Shown here: one piece after another, positions 15,007 to 22,089 of the stretch
How positions within the stretch are numbered: position 1 is the stretch's first letter
Layout of the letters: each line of letters begins with the position of its first letter
NCBI RefSeq assembly: GCF_003660165.1
Contig: NZ_CP032829.1
Span: forward strand, 310,001 to 374,000
Reading direction: 5' to 3'
Origin: Sphingomonas paeninsulae
GTDB taxonomy: Bacteria; Pseudomonadota; Alphaproteobacteria; Sphingomonadales; Sphingomonadaceae
Length of the DNA stretch: 64,000 nucleotides
Position numbers and translations under genes: made by a program
Notes under the pieces: model-generated
Seen by the model: only the letters and a program-made list of their open reading frames with translations
The model's database searches: none
Told to the model about the DNA's origin: nothing

Positions 15007-17291
15007 TGAGTGCGTTACTCGAGCCGTCACAATCCGAAGTCGAGCGCGCTTTCTCCGATGCGATGGCTGCGGCTGGATATCTGCCCGGCCCGATCGAGCC
15101 GGATACAGCCGACTTCGTGCGATTCGATGCGCCCGGCGACAAGGCTGGGCGGCGCAATGGTTTCTATAAGCTCAAGCTGGGCAAGTACCCCGTCGGCTGG
15201 TTCGGCGAGTGGAAGACCGGCGAGAGCAACCAGTGGCACTATGATTTCGGTCGGGAGCTGACGACTAAAGAGCGCGGTCAGATCAAAGCCGAACAGCGGC
15301 GCATGAAAGCGGAGGCCGAGGTCGCGCGTGAAACGCGTCAAGCGGAGGTGGCCGAAGATGCCAGCCGCATGTGGGGCGAAGCGAAGCCCGACGTTGAGAG
15401 CCACCCGTATCTAGAGCGCAAGCTCATCACCATCCCGCGCGGTTTACGTCAGCGCACTGCCAAGGACGGGACGGCTCTACTCTGCGTTCCGATGTACAGT
15501 TTCGATATGGCGGGCAACCCTGCCTTGACCAATCTGCAGACGATCTCCCCGAACGGCGAAAAGCGGTTCATGAAGTCGGGCCGGGTCGCTGGCACGTTCT
15601 TCTCGCTCAAGGGCGATTCCAGCCTCATCGTTATCTGCGAAGGTGTCGCGACCGGCTTCTCGATCTGGAAAGCCACCGGTGCCGGCGTCGTCTGCGCTTT
15701 CAATTCCGGCAATCTCATCGAAGTCGCCAAGGAAATGGCGCGCCATCGCCCGTTGGCCACGCTGCTGATCGCGGGTGACAACGACGAAATAGCGCCACAC
15801 GACTGGGCAGAGCGTGGAAATGGCAGGCCGTGGGTCAATACTGGGCGGATAAAAGCGGAAGCTGCTGCCAAGACGATCGGCTGTCGTTGGGTGCTGCCAT
15901 ATTTCAAAGACGGTGCAGCTCGCGGACGCACGGATTTCAACGATCTTCACGAGTTGCAGGGCGAGCAGGCCGTCGGCGGACAGATTATGGGCGCGATGCG
16001 CTCGGTTGAAGCCGAAGACACACAGCCAGGTGCAACACTCGTCGAAGTGGATTTCCTGCAGGACGAGAGCTGGCGCGGTCACATCCCTACCACGCCAGCC
16101 GGTCACCCCGACGGAAACAACGTCGAAGGCGTGGCGAACTACATCTCGAACCATAAGCTGTTGCGCGGTCGGCTGGGCTTCAACGCGTTCACTCAGGCTG
16201 TCGAACTGGATGGCAATGAGATGGCGGACCATCACGTCGCAGAGTTTCGGCGCATCATGCACTTCGACCGATTCAAGGCGAAGAAAGGCGACGTTGCCGA
16301 CGAGATGCTGGCCGAAGCACGGCGCAACAGTCGCGATCCGCTGTCTGAATATCTGCACGGTGTCGTGTGGGACGCCAAGCCGCGGTTGAACACATGGCTC
16401 GTGGATTACCTTGGTTCGCCACCATCTTCTTACACGCGAGAGGTCGGGCGGAAATTTCTGATAGGCGCAGTGGCCCGTGCTCTGAAACCGGGCTGCAAGA
16501 TGGATACAATGATGGTCCTCGAGGGCGATCAGGGAACGGGCAAATCTACGGCGATTCGATATCTGTTCGGCGATAGGTTCTTCATCGACCATCTGCCCGA
16601 TTTCCATTCGAAGGACAGTTTCATGCAGTTGCAGGGCGCGTGGGCTGTTGAGGTCGGCGAGTTGGCGGCAATGTCCAAGGCCGATGTGAACGATGTAAAG
16701 CTGTTCCTCTCTCGTCTTGTCGACAAATTCCGACCGCCGTTCGGCAAGCTCACGGTATCAGTGCCGCGTCGCACCGCATTTGTCGGGTCTGTGAATCCTG
16801 AGGAGGGTGGCGGATACCTCCGTGATCCGACCGGCGCGCGTCGCTTCTGGCCGGTAGCCACAGGCAATATCAGGCTTGAAAGCATCCTGCGCGACCGCGA
16901 TCAGCTATGGGCCGAGGCAGTCCACGCATGGGGTGAAGGCGAGGAATGGTATCTCACAGATCCGGACATCATCGCGGAAGCCAAGGTCGAGCAGGAAGCG
17001 CGTCGTGAAGTTGATCCGTGGGAAAGCGTCATTCAGGCCCACGTTTCCCAATATTGCCTGAGCTATACGACCATCGACGTGATGCTGACCGAAGCGTTGA
17101 AGCTGCCCGTCGATCGACAAGACCCTCGTGCCCGTCGACGAGCTGGTGCAGCACTGCGCGCCATCAAGTGGAGCGCGGGAAAAGCGGAGCGGCTGGGGCG
17201 TGGTGCTGAGCCCGTCAAGGTATTCCGGCCAATCGTAGCTGTGGAACCGGACACGCGCACATTCGAGCAGTTGGCGCATGGCGACGACTGA
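15006..17291 (+). CDS. Primase-helicase: Toprim domain plus VapE-type helicase
   Basis: A 761-residue replication protein. The N-terminal ~130 residues are primase-associated with a charged helix (KAEQRRMKAEAEVARETRQ). A Toprim domain follows at ~205-300 (IVICEGVATGFSIW, LLIAGDND). Residues ~450-700 are a virulence-associated-E/SF3-like ATPase with Walker A LEGDQGTGKST (~502), AVEVGELAAM and NPEEGGGYLRDPTGARRFW. It would prime and unwind DNA at the phage origin. It is the last gene of the rightward early operon; a leftward small gene abuts its stop. Confidence 0.9.
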   Translation: MSALLEPSQSEVERAFSDAMAAAGYLPGPIEPDTADFVRFDAPGDKAGRRNGFYKLKLGKYPVGWFGEWKTGESNQWHYDFGRELTTKERGQIKAEQRRMKAEAEVARETRQAEVAEDASRMWGEAKPDVESHPYLERKLITIPRGLRQRTAKDGTALLCVPMYSFDMAGNPALTNLQTISPNGEKRFMKSGRVAGTFFSLKGDSSLIVICEGVATGFSIWKATGAGVVCAFNSGNLIEVAKEMARHRPLATLLIAGDNDEIAPHDWAERGNGRPWVNTGRIKAEAAAKTIGCRWVLPYFKDGAARGRTDFNDLHELQGEQAVGGQIMGAMRSVEAEDTQPGATLVEVDFLQDESWRGHIPTTPAGHPDGNNVEGVANYISNHKLLRGRLGFNAFTQAVELDGNEMADHHVAEFRRIMHFDRFKAKKGDVADEMLAEARRNSRDPLSEYLHGVVWDAKPRLNTWLVDYLGSPPSSYTREVGRKFLIGAVARALKPGCKMDTMMVLEGDQGTGKSTAIRYLFGDRFFIDHLPDFHSKDSFMQLQGAWAVEVGELAAMSKADVNDVKLFLSRLVDKFRPPFGKLTVSVPRRTAFVGSVNPEEGGGYLRDPTGARRFWPVATGNIRLESILRDRDQLWAEAVHAWGEGEEWYLTDPDIIAEAKVEQEARREVDPWESVIQAHVSQYCLSYTTIDVMLTEALKLPVDRQDPRARRRAGAALRAIKWSAGKAERLGRGAEPVKVFRPIVAVEPDTRTFEQLAHGDD

Positions 17292-17450
17292 TTATTTAGT
17301 CTGCAGCTCCACGCCGATATTCCAGTAAACGGGCGCTCGAGGGTAATCCGCTCGAGAAAGCCAGCCGCGTAACAGGCCGTCGGCAATCGCTTCGTCTTTG
17401 GTTGGTTGCCAGCGCGTGAAGCGGTGACCCCAGTTCGATAGTCTGTACAT
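17292..17450 (-). CDS. Small leftward phage gene (52 residues)
   Basis: A short frame translating to MYRLSNWGHRFTRWQPTKDE and 32 further residues, with a GGGGG ribosome site upstream of its ATG at 17450. It ends exactly where the primase-helicase gene ends, tail to tail. It is the last gene of the leftward operon 18440-17292. No family recognised, but composition and ribosome site support a real gene. Confidence 0.5.
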   Translation of the reverse strand: MYRLSNWGHRFTRWQPTKDEAIADGLLRGWLSRADYPRAPVYWNIGVELQTK

Positions 17451-17470
17451 GCGCCCCCGATTCGACGGGG

Positions 17471-17833
17471 TTATAGCAGCGCAAACAGATCAGCCTGAAC
17501 AGGCTCGAGATTGTCGAGCCATTCCAGCACAAGCTTGGCCTCTCGATCGGCGCGCCGCGCTGCTATCTTACGAAGCGCAGTAGCTGAGTGAGAAACTGCG
17601 AGTTCACGTGTCGGGAATGCTCGATCGTGATCCGTAAGCGGCGAACCTCGTCCGCAACAATCCCCCGTCATGAACTGATAGCCGAAGCACGAGCGCCAAC
17701 CTTCCGGCGTTTGCACCAGATCGATGTCGGCCAGCGGCATACCGCGCCAGCCTTTGCGTGGCATGGGTAGCTCCAAGGTTTCATGGGGCGTATAGACACC
17801 GCAATCGTTCTTCTGGCCGGGCGCAGGCATCAT
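17471..17833 (-). CDS. Hypothetical phage protein
   Basis: A 120-residue protein with no recognised domain. It has several Cys (SCFGYQFMTGDCCGRG) and a helical C-terminus ending DNLEPVQADLFALL. The start overlaps the stop of the upstream gene (TGATG). Third gene of the short leftward operon controlled from 18484-18517. Confidence 0.6.
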   Translation of the reverse strand: MMPAPGQKNDCGVYTPHETLELPMPRKGWRGMPLADIDLVQTPEGWRSCFGYQFMTGDCCGRGSPLTDHDRAFPTRELAVSHSATALRKIAARRADREAKLVLEWLDNLEPVQADLFALL

Positions 17834-18126
17834 AGCGGCATCGCGATCTGCTCGCCTTTGAACGTGTGGGGCGGATTACCGGCCTGAACATGGCGGGCCA
17901 TTTCGAACGCCTCAGAGAGGTTCGGCACCTGAACGAAGCCCCCTGCAGCTGCGGTGCGCCCGGCTTCAAACTCGCGGCGAGTATCCGGATGCACCGGACC
18001 GCGTACCTTGGCGGGATGGTGGTAGCTGGCCGCACCGAGCAGCCATGCTGCCCAAAGTTGATGTTTGTCGACAACCTGCTTGCCCATACGAGAGGCGAGG
18101 TAGGCGGGATCGTGGCGGGTTCTCAT
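17830..18126 (-). CDS. Hypothetical phage protein
   Basis: A 98-residue soluble protein starting MRTRHDPAYLASRMGKQ; the ATG at 18126 overlaps the upstream stop (ATGA) and has GGAG upstream, which excludes the longer frame. Rich in His and Ala with no metal motif. Function unknown. Confidence 0.6.
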   Translation of the reverse strand: MRTRHDPAYLASRMGKQVVDKHQLWAAWLLGAASYHHPAKVRGPVHPDTRREFEAGRTAAAGGFVQVPNLSEAFEMARHVQAGNPPHTFKGEQIAMPL

Positions 18127-18440
18127 GCTCCGATCTCCGCGAGCAGTATTTGAGCCTGACCGGTCAAATCCTCGGCGGGAGCCATCGATCCGGCGCATGG
18201 TGGCACGTCACAATCGTGGATGAGCACTTCCATCATGCCGCGCACCAGTTCCAGCAGCTGGGGAGCGGCAGCGATCAGGGCTGCATTCGCCTCGGCCTCA
18301 TGCTCGTCCTTTAATATTTTTCTCTGCTTTGGTCCGCCTTGATTTCGCAGGATCGCGTTGCAGATCATGATACCGTGCTCAGAAGTGACGCGACGGGGTG
18401 CCGATTTAGCAACGCGCCAAGGTCCGGGTGTGTGGGCCAT
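18123..18440 (-). CDS. Small phage protein of the 'HTPGPW' type
   Basis: A 105-residue protein that begins MAHTPGPWRVAKSA and contains EAEANAALIAAAPQLLELV, a combination seen in many small phage proteins of unknown function. The start at 18440 has AGAGGAA upstream. First gene of a four-gene leftward operon whose promoter overlaps an operator palindrome, so it should be silent in the lysogen. Confidence 0.72.
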   Translation of the reverse strand: MAHTPGPWRVAKSAPRRVTSEHGIMICNAILRNQGGPKQRKILKDEHEAEANAALIAAAPQLLELVRGMMEVLIHDCDVPPCAGSMAPAEDLTGQAQILLAEIGA

Positions 18441-18483
18441 ATTATATTCCTCTGGCGAGAGGCGGTTCGTTTTAACCGCAATA

Positions 18484-18517
18484 AGCACATATTGTGCTTG
18501 TAGCCGGACAATGTCAA
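18484..18517 (-). promoter_or_regulatory. Leftward promoter with operator over the -10 element
   Basis: On the minus strand TTGACA (18512-18517) is followed after 17 bases by CAATAT (18489-18494). The -10 lies inside the perfect palindrome AGCACA-TAT-TGTGCT (18484-18498, plus-strand reading), so repressor binding would block the promoter. It reads into the leftward operon 18440-17292. Confidence 0.72.
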
Positions 18518-18586
18518 CGCCTCTCTTGCCAACGTGTAAGCCGTGCCAGTATACAATGAAGATACACAAATGAGGTTTTATTCGAC

Positions 18587-19069
18587 ATGTCAGATGCACA
18601 AACATCGCCCATCAGCTTGCGCTTTCCAACGGCTCTAAAAAACAAGCTTCAAGAGCAAGCGGCCATCGACCGGCGCACGCTCACTGATCTTGTGATCGCG
18701 ATAACGTCGTGCTGGCTGGACGGCAGAACCTATCAACCGCTCGCGCGTCTGGCTAAGCCCGCCAAAGAAAAACCGGCATTCATTCGCCCTCCCGGCAGGC
18801 CCGCTCGACCGAACGAGAGCTTGCGCGCTCAATGGCTCATACCCTCTATAGAAGCAGGGCTTTTCGATCAGACGGAGGTGACGCTCGAGGACGCATATTA
18901 CTTGGCAACAGGCAATAAGCTCAGCGATCAGGTGCAGAACTTTGACGTCGTGTTCGCGGCCCAGCTCGTCCTCCTCGGCTGGCAGAAGATGACCCCCGCA
19001 GACAAGCCCGACACCTTCGTTTGGCTGTCGCCTGAGCACCCCTTCTTTTGTAACCCTGTAACTGAGTGA
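18587..19069 (+). CDS. Ribbon-helix-helix (Arc-like) DNA-binding protein
   Basis: A 160-residue protein. Residues 8-40 (ISLRFPTALKNKLQEQAAID, then RTLTDLVIAI) fit a ribbon-helix-helix domain of the Arc/MetJ class; the rest has no known fold. It stands alone between the leftward operon and the packaging genes, next to the repeat cluster at 19050-19265. A role as a regulator of late transcription or as a binder of that cluster is possible but not shown. Confidence 0.65.
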   Translation: MSDAQTSPISLRFPTALKNKLQEQAAIDRRTLTDLVIAITSCWLDGRTYQPLARLAKPAKEKPAFIRPPGRPARPNESLRAQWLIPSIEAGLFDQTEVTLEDAYYLATGNKLSDQVQNFDVVFAAQLVLLGWQKMTPADKPDTFVWLSPEHPFFCNPVTE

Positions 19070-19265
19070 TTTTGGCACTCGGTTACAACTCGGTTACGGT
19101 CATAAACTACTGATGTAACTATATAAATATACACCTGTAACTGTGTAACCCATATAGTCGCGCGCGCACACATGAGGAAAACTCCTCATAGGGTCAGGCA
19201 TGATCAGAGTTTAGTGATATTGAAACTCCTGTAGAACCACGGTTACGATGTTTTTACTCGGTTAC
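19050..19265. repeat. Cluster of GTAAC/GTTAC repeats, candidate origin or packaging site
   Basis: Nine copies of the 5-mer GTAAC or its complement start at 19050, 19058, 19082, 19093, 19115, 19137, 19145, 19242 and 19261. Three are part of the exact 10-mer ACTCGGTTAC (19077-19086, 19088-19097, 19256-19265). An AT-rich stretch (ACTATATAAATATACACC, from 19118) lies in the middle. The region is otherwise non-coding and directly precedes the terminase genes, where phages often keep cos/pac sites; iteron origins look similar. Confidence 0.6.
19172..19189. terminator. Hairpin after the ribbon-helix-helix gene
   Basis: ATGAGGA-AAAC-TCCTCAT forms a perfect 7 bp stem with a 4-base loop, about 100 bases after the RHH gene. 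No T tract follows, so it may be a terminator of the weaker kind or part of the repeat cluster around it. Confidence 0.35.
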
Positions 19266-19293
19266 AGCCTGACCCATGCGCCCTCTTCACAAC

Positions 19294-19308
19294 AGCACAA
19301 ACCGTGCT
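19294..19308. promoter_or_regulatory. Operator-like site near the small terminase start
   Basis: AGCACA-AAC-CGTGCT matches the operator palindrome with one mismatch in the right half. It lies 12 bases before the ATG at 19321 (or just inside the gene if translation begins at 19276), so packaging genes may be under direct repressor control. Confidence 0.5.
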
Positions 19309-19320
19309 ATCTCGTCGCCC

Positions 19321-20358
19321 ATGTTGGAGGAAGCGCCAGACCAAGACGTGCATGAAGAGGCTGCTCAGGTCCTTGCTGAGGACTTTGATGATGGTTGTAT
19401 AACGGTAAAAGGCGGTCACGGAGGCCATCGTCTCAACGCGCGTCAGCGTGATTTTGCGCGCCACTTCGTGCTCACTGGTGGCAAGATTACCAAGTCCGCT
19501 GTCCTCGCAGGATACGACAGTCCCGGTGCAATGGGTGCCAAGAACGTCTGTCACCCATCGATACTGGCTGAGATCAAGCGACTGAGCGTCGTCAACGTCA
19601 GCGCATACCTTCCTCGAGCTATCCGAACGCTCGTCGATATCATGACAGACGATAAGGCAGACACCCGCGCACGCGTCACGGCGGCCACTAACCTATTGGA
19701 TCGAGCCGGTTTGCGCCCGAAAAGCGATGCGCCCGGTGTTCAGGTCAACGTCCAGATCAACGGCGCGTCTGCTCAAGCGGCGATAGCCGACGTCTGGAAG
19801 GCCCGAGAGACGCGGCTTGAGCTGAGAGAAGGCATACGCTCACGCATTGAGGAGCGCATGGATAGGCTCGATAGGTCCGTTCCGTCCGACATATCAGGTA
19901 GAATGTCGGACACTGACGACACCGCGAGCGCGACCCTGATCGACATCAACGCGTCGCCACCCCCCGGGGGGATGAAGCCACAGGGTCCCCCCGGTTCCCG
20001 TCATCCATACCTACTGCCGGAACCGCGCAACACCTTCCCAACCCTAACTCGATTTTTGAAGACGGAGACGATTGATGACGACGACAGTAACGGTAACGAC
20101 CCACGACTGGCCTGTGTCAGTGAACACGAACAGCAATCACTCGTACGGCGACGAGCAGAAATACGGATATTCGCAGAGCTCGAATACCGAGTTCGTGCCG
20201 GCCAATACGACGAAGCAGTTTTCCGTCAGCGACACGACGTCGTTGCACATTTCGGAGCTGCCGAAGGACGCGACTGGGCTGAGTGGTGGAAGTGGCACGT
20301 TGGCAAACGCTGCGTCCGGGGCAGTCACGGCCATCAATACCGACGAGATGCCGGGTGA
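19321..20358 (+). CDS. terS: Terminase small subunit (as-read frame; true end probably 20075)
   Basis: The first ~150 residues match small terminase subunits: LNARQRDFARHFVLTGGKIT (HTH), SAVLAGY, CHPSILAEIKRL and RVTAATNLLDRAGL. The protein recognises phage DNA for packaging. As read, the frame extends to 20358 over most of the next gene. One extra base in the C/G runs at 19960-19971 or 19987-19992 would shift it to a tail ending PNSIFEDGDD with stop at 20073-20075, overlapping the next ATG as TGATG. I consider that the real end. Start is 19321 or 19276. Confidence 0.78.
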   Translation: MLEEAPDQDVHEEAAQVLAEDFDDGCITVKGGHGGHRLNARQRDFARHFVLTGGKITKSAVLAGYDSPGAMGAKNVCHPSILAEIKRLSVVNVSAYLPRAIRTLVDIMTDDKADTRARVTAATNLLDRAGLRPKSDAPGVQVNVQINGASAQAAIADVWKARETRLELREGIRSRIEERMDRLDRSVPSDISGRMSDTDDTASATLIDINASPPPGGMKPQGPPGSRHPYLLPEPRNTFPTLTRFLKTETIDDDDSNGNDPRLACVSEHEQQSLVRRRAEIRIFAELEYRVRAGQYDEAVFRQRHDVVAHFGAAEGRDWAEWWKWHVGKRCVRGSHGHQYRRDAG

Positions 20359-20401
20359 TGTCGCAGCTGTTGTGGACGCCGAGGCGGAACCTGCTGCCTG
20401 A
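20075..20401 (+). CDS. Hypothetical phage protein
   Basis: A 108-residue Thr/Ser/Asn-rich protein (MTTTVTVTTHDWPVSVNTNS) with high third-position G+C, unlike the overlapping terminase extension, so this frame is the real one here. GGAG lies upstream. It may be a small virion or accessory protein; no family recognised. Its stop overlaps the next start (TGATG). Confidence 0.6.
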   Translation: MTTTVTVTTHDWPVSVNTNSNHSYGDEQKYGYSQSSNTEFVPANTTKQFSVSDTTSLHISELPKDATGLSGGSGTLANAASGAVTAINTDEMPGDVAAVVDAEAEPAA

Positions 20402-20628
20402 TGCAAAACGGGGGGTCTTCGGTTGAACGCCTGACGGAGCTCGCGCGCAAACGCGGGCTGCGATTGGTGTGGCGGTCGGAGACCTCACGGACATATCGGG
20501 GGGTGACAGAATTTGTCACCATGCTCGCGAAAGACGGAAGGTCAGTCTGCGAGGCGTGGGCGTATTCGACGAACGACGCGGTCGCGAAGGAAGCTGCAGC
20601 TAAATCGATGCTGGGCGCACGCGCATGA
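20401..20628 (+). CDS. Small phage protein
   Basis: A 75-residue basic protein (LTELARKRGLRLVWRSETSR), coupled to both neighbours by TGATG and ATGA overlaps between the terminase subunits. No domain recognised. Confidence 0.6.
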   Translation: MQNGGSSVERLTELARKRGLRLVWRSETSRTYRGVTEFVTMLAKDGRSVCEAWAYSTNDAVAKEAAAKSMLGARA

Positions 20629-22088
20629 GTGCGCAGCCGTCGGCCACTCGCACCACCGAGTATATCCAGTTCATCGCGAAAACGTACCGCTCAGATTTTT
20701 CCGGATATCGGCGTGACGTGTTGGGGCGGAGGGAGGCAGATTGCTGGGTCCCCGTCGAGAAGTCGATCCTTACCAACAAGCGAACGGCCGTCGGCTCAGG
20801 CCACGGCATAGGGAAGACCGCATTCGGCGCGGACCTGATTCACTGGTTCATATCGACGCGGCCTCACCCTGCAATTGTCGCAACGGCAAACACTGAGGAC
20901 CAGCTCACCAAGAAGCTGTGGCGCGAACTGTCGAAGACGAATGCCCAGGCGAAGAACAAGGATTGGTTCGACTGGAAGACGTCGACGTTCACGATGTTCA
21001 ACGATCCGACGCAACAGGCGGTAGCACTGGCATGGTCGGAAAATAATCCAGAAGCGTTCGCCGGCACGCACGAGGAGCATGTGCTCGGCGTGTTCGATGA
21101 AGCGTCCGCGATCGCGCGTGTGATTTTCAATGTGTTCGCGGGGGCGATGACGACGCCCGGCGCACGGTGGGTGTTGCTCGGCAACAGCACGCGGAACGAG
21201 GGGTATTTCTACGACGCCGTTCATGGGAAGCTGGCTGCGCGAAAGCCCGGCGATATCGCGCGAGGCATGTGGAATTCGTTTGTAATTCCGTCATGGGATT
21301 CGCCGTTCGTCGATCCGTCGTGGGTTTCCGAAATGAAGGAAATGCTCGGCGAGGAATCGGACGAGTATCGCGTCCGTGTCGCTGGCATGCCGCCGCGCTT
21401 CGATTCCCAGCAGTTCATCCCGCGCGATCACGTTGCCCAGGCGATGGCGCGACAGGTGGAGATGTTCAAACGCTGGCCGCTGGTGCTTGGCGTCGACGTC
21501 GGACACTCGAGCGATCGATCCGTTATCGTGCCGCGTCGCGGGCGGAAAGTGTTGGACAACGTTCAAGTGCTACGCGGCGAACGCACCACGGATTTCGCGC
21601 GCCGCGTTGCCGATGAAATCAGGTTCTACCGCGAAGATCAAGGCCTCGATGCACAGGCAGTTATCGAGGAGGTCGGCATGGGTATCGGCGTTGTCGAGAC
21701 GCTCGAGGACATGGGCTTTGCCGATCAGGTGTGGGGCATCAATCCGGGCACGAGCGCGACTGAGCCTGAGCTGTATTTGAATCTGCGTTGCGAGATGTGG
21801 GCGCTGATGAAGGAATGGCTCGAGGGAGCGGTAGAGCTGCCGAACCTGCCCGACCTTACCGATGATCTGGTTTCGGTGAAACGCAAGCCTTCGGGATCGA
21901 ACAACAAACTGCGGCTGGAAACGAAAGACGAAATGCGCCGTCGGGGCCTGCGCTCGCCAGACATGGCCGATGCGCTCGCGCTCACATTCGCTGTGCCGTT
22001 CGATCTGCTGCCTGAGCGCCGGATCGGAAACTACGACGATTACCGCGAGTCCGCGTCTGCGGGTGGCGGCTCATGGATGGGAAATTAA
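20625..22088 (+). CDS. terL: Terminase large subunit
   Basis: A 487-residue packaging motor. The ATPase has Walker A VGSGHGIGKT (56-65) and Walker B VLGVFDEAS (153-161). The nuclease domain shows GVDVGHSSDRSV (~289), with the first catalytic Asp, and a final acidic segment SPDMADALAL. It cuts concatemeric DNA and pumps it into proheads through the portal. It overlaps the preceding gene by four bases and ends one base before the portal gene. Confidence 0.93.
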   Translation: MSAQPSATRTTEYIQFIAKTYRSDFSGYRRDVLGRREADCWVPVEKSILTNKRTAVGSGHGIGKTAFGADLIHWFISTRPHPAIVATANTEDQLTKKLWRELSKTNAQAKNKDWFDWKTSTFTMFNDPTQQAVALAWSENNPEAFAGTHEEHVLGVFDEASAIARVIFNVFAGAMTTPGARWVLLGNSTRNEGYFYDAVHGKLAARKPGDIARGMWNSFVIPSWDSPFVDPSWVSEMKEMLGEESDEYRVRVAGMPPRFDSQQFIPRDHVAQAMARQVEMFKRWPLVLGVDVGHSSDRSVIVPRRGRKVLDNVQVLRGERTTDFARRVADEIRFYREDQGLDAQAVIEEVGMGIGVVETLEDMGFADQVWGINPGTSATEPELYLNLRCEMWALMKEWLEGAVELPNLPDLTDDLVSVKRKPSGSNNKLRLETKDEMRRRGLRSPDMADALALTFAVPFDLLPERRIGNYDDYRESASAGGGSWMGN

Positions 22089-22089
22089 T

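Noticed and set aside
19960-19971. CCCCCCGGGGGG as a functional palindrome
   Set aside because: It is inside the small terminase coding sequence and better explained as a Pro/Gly codon run and a likely read-error spot.
20075-20358. Genuine long overlap of small terminase with the next gene
   Set aside because: Third-position G+C supports only the downstream frame, and a one-base repair ends terminase exactly at the next ATG.
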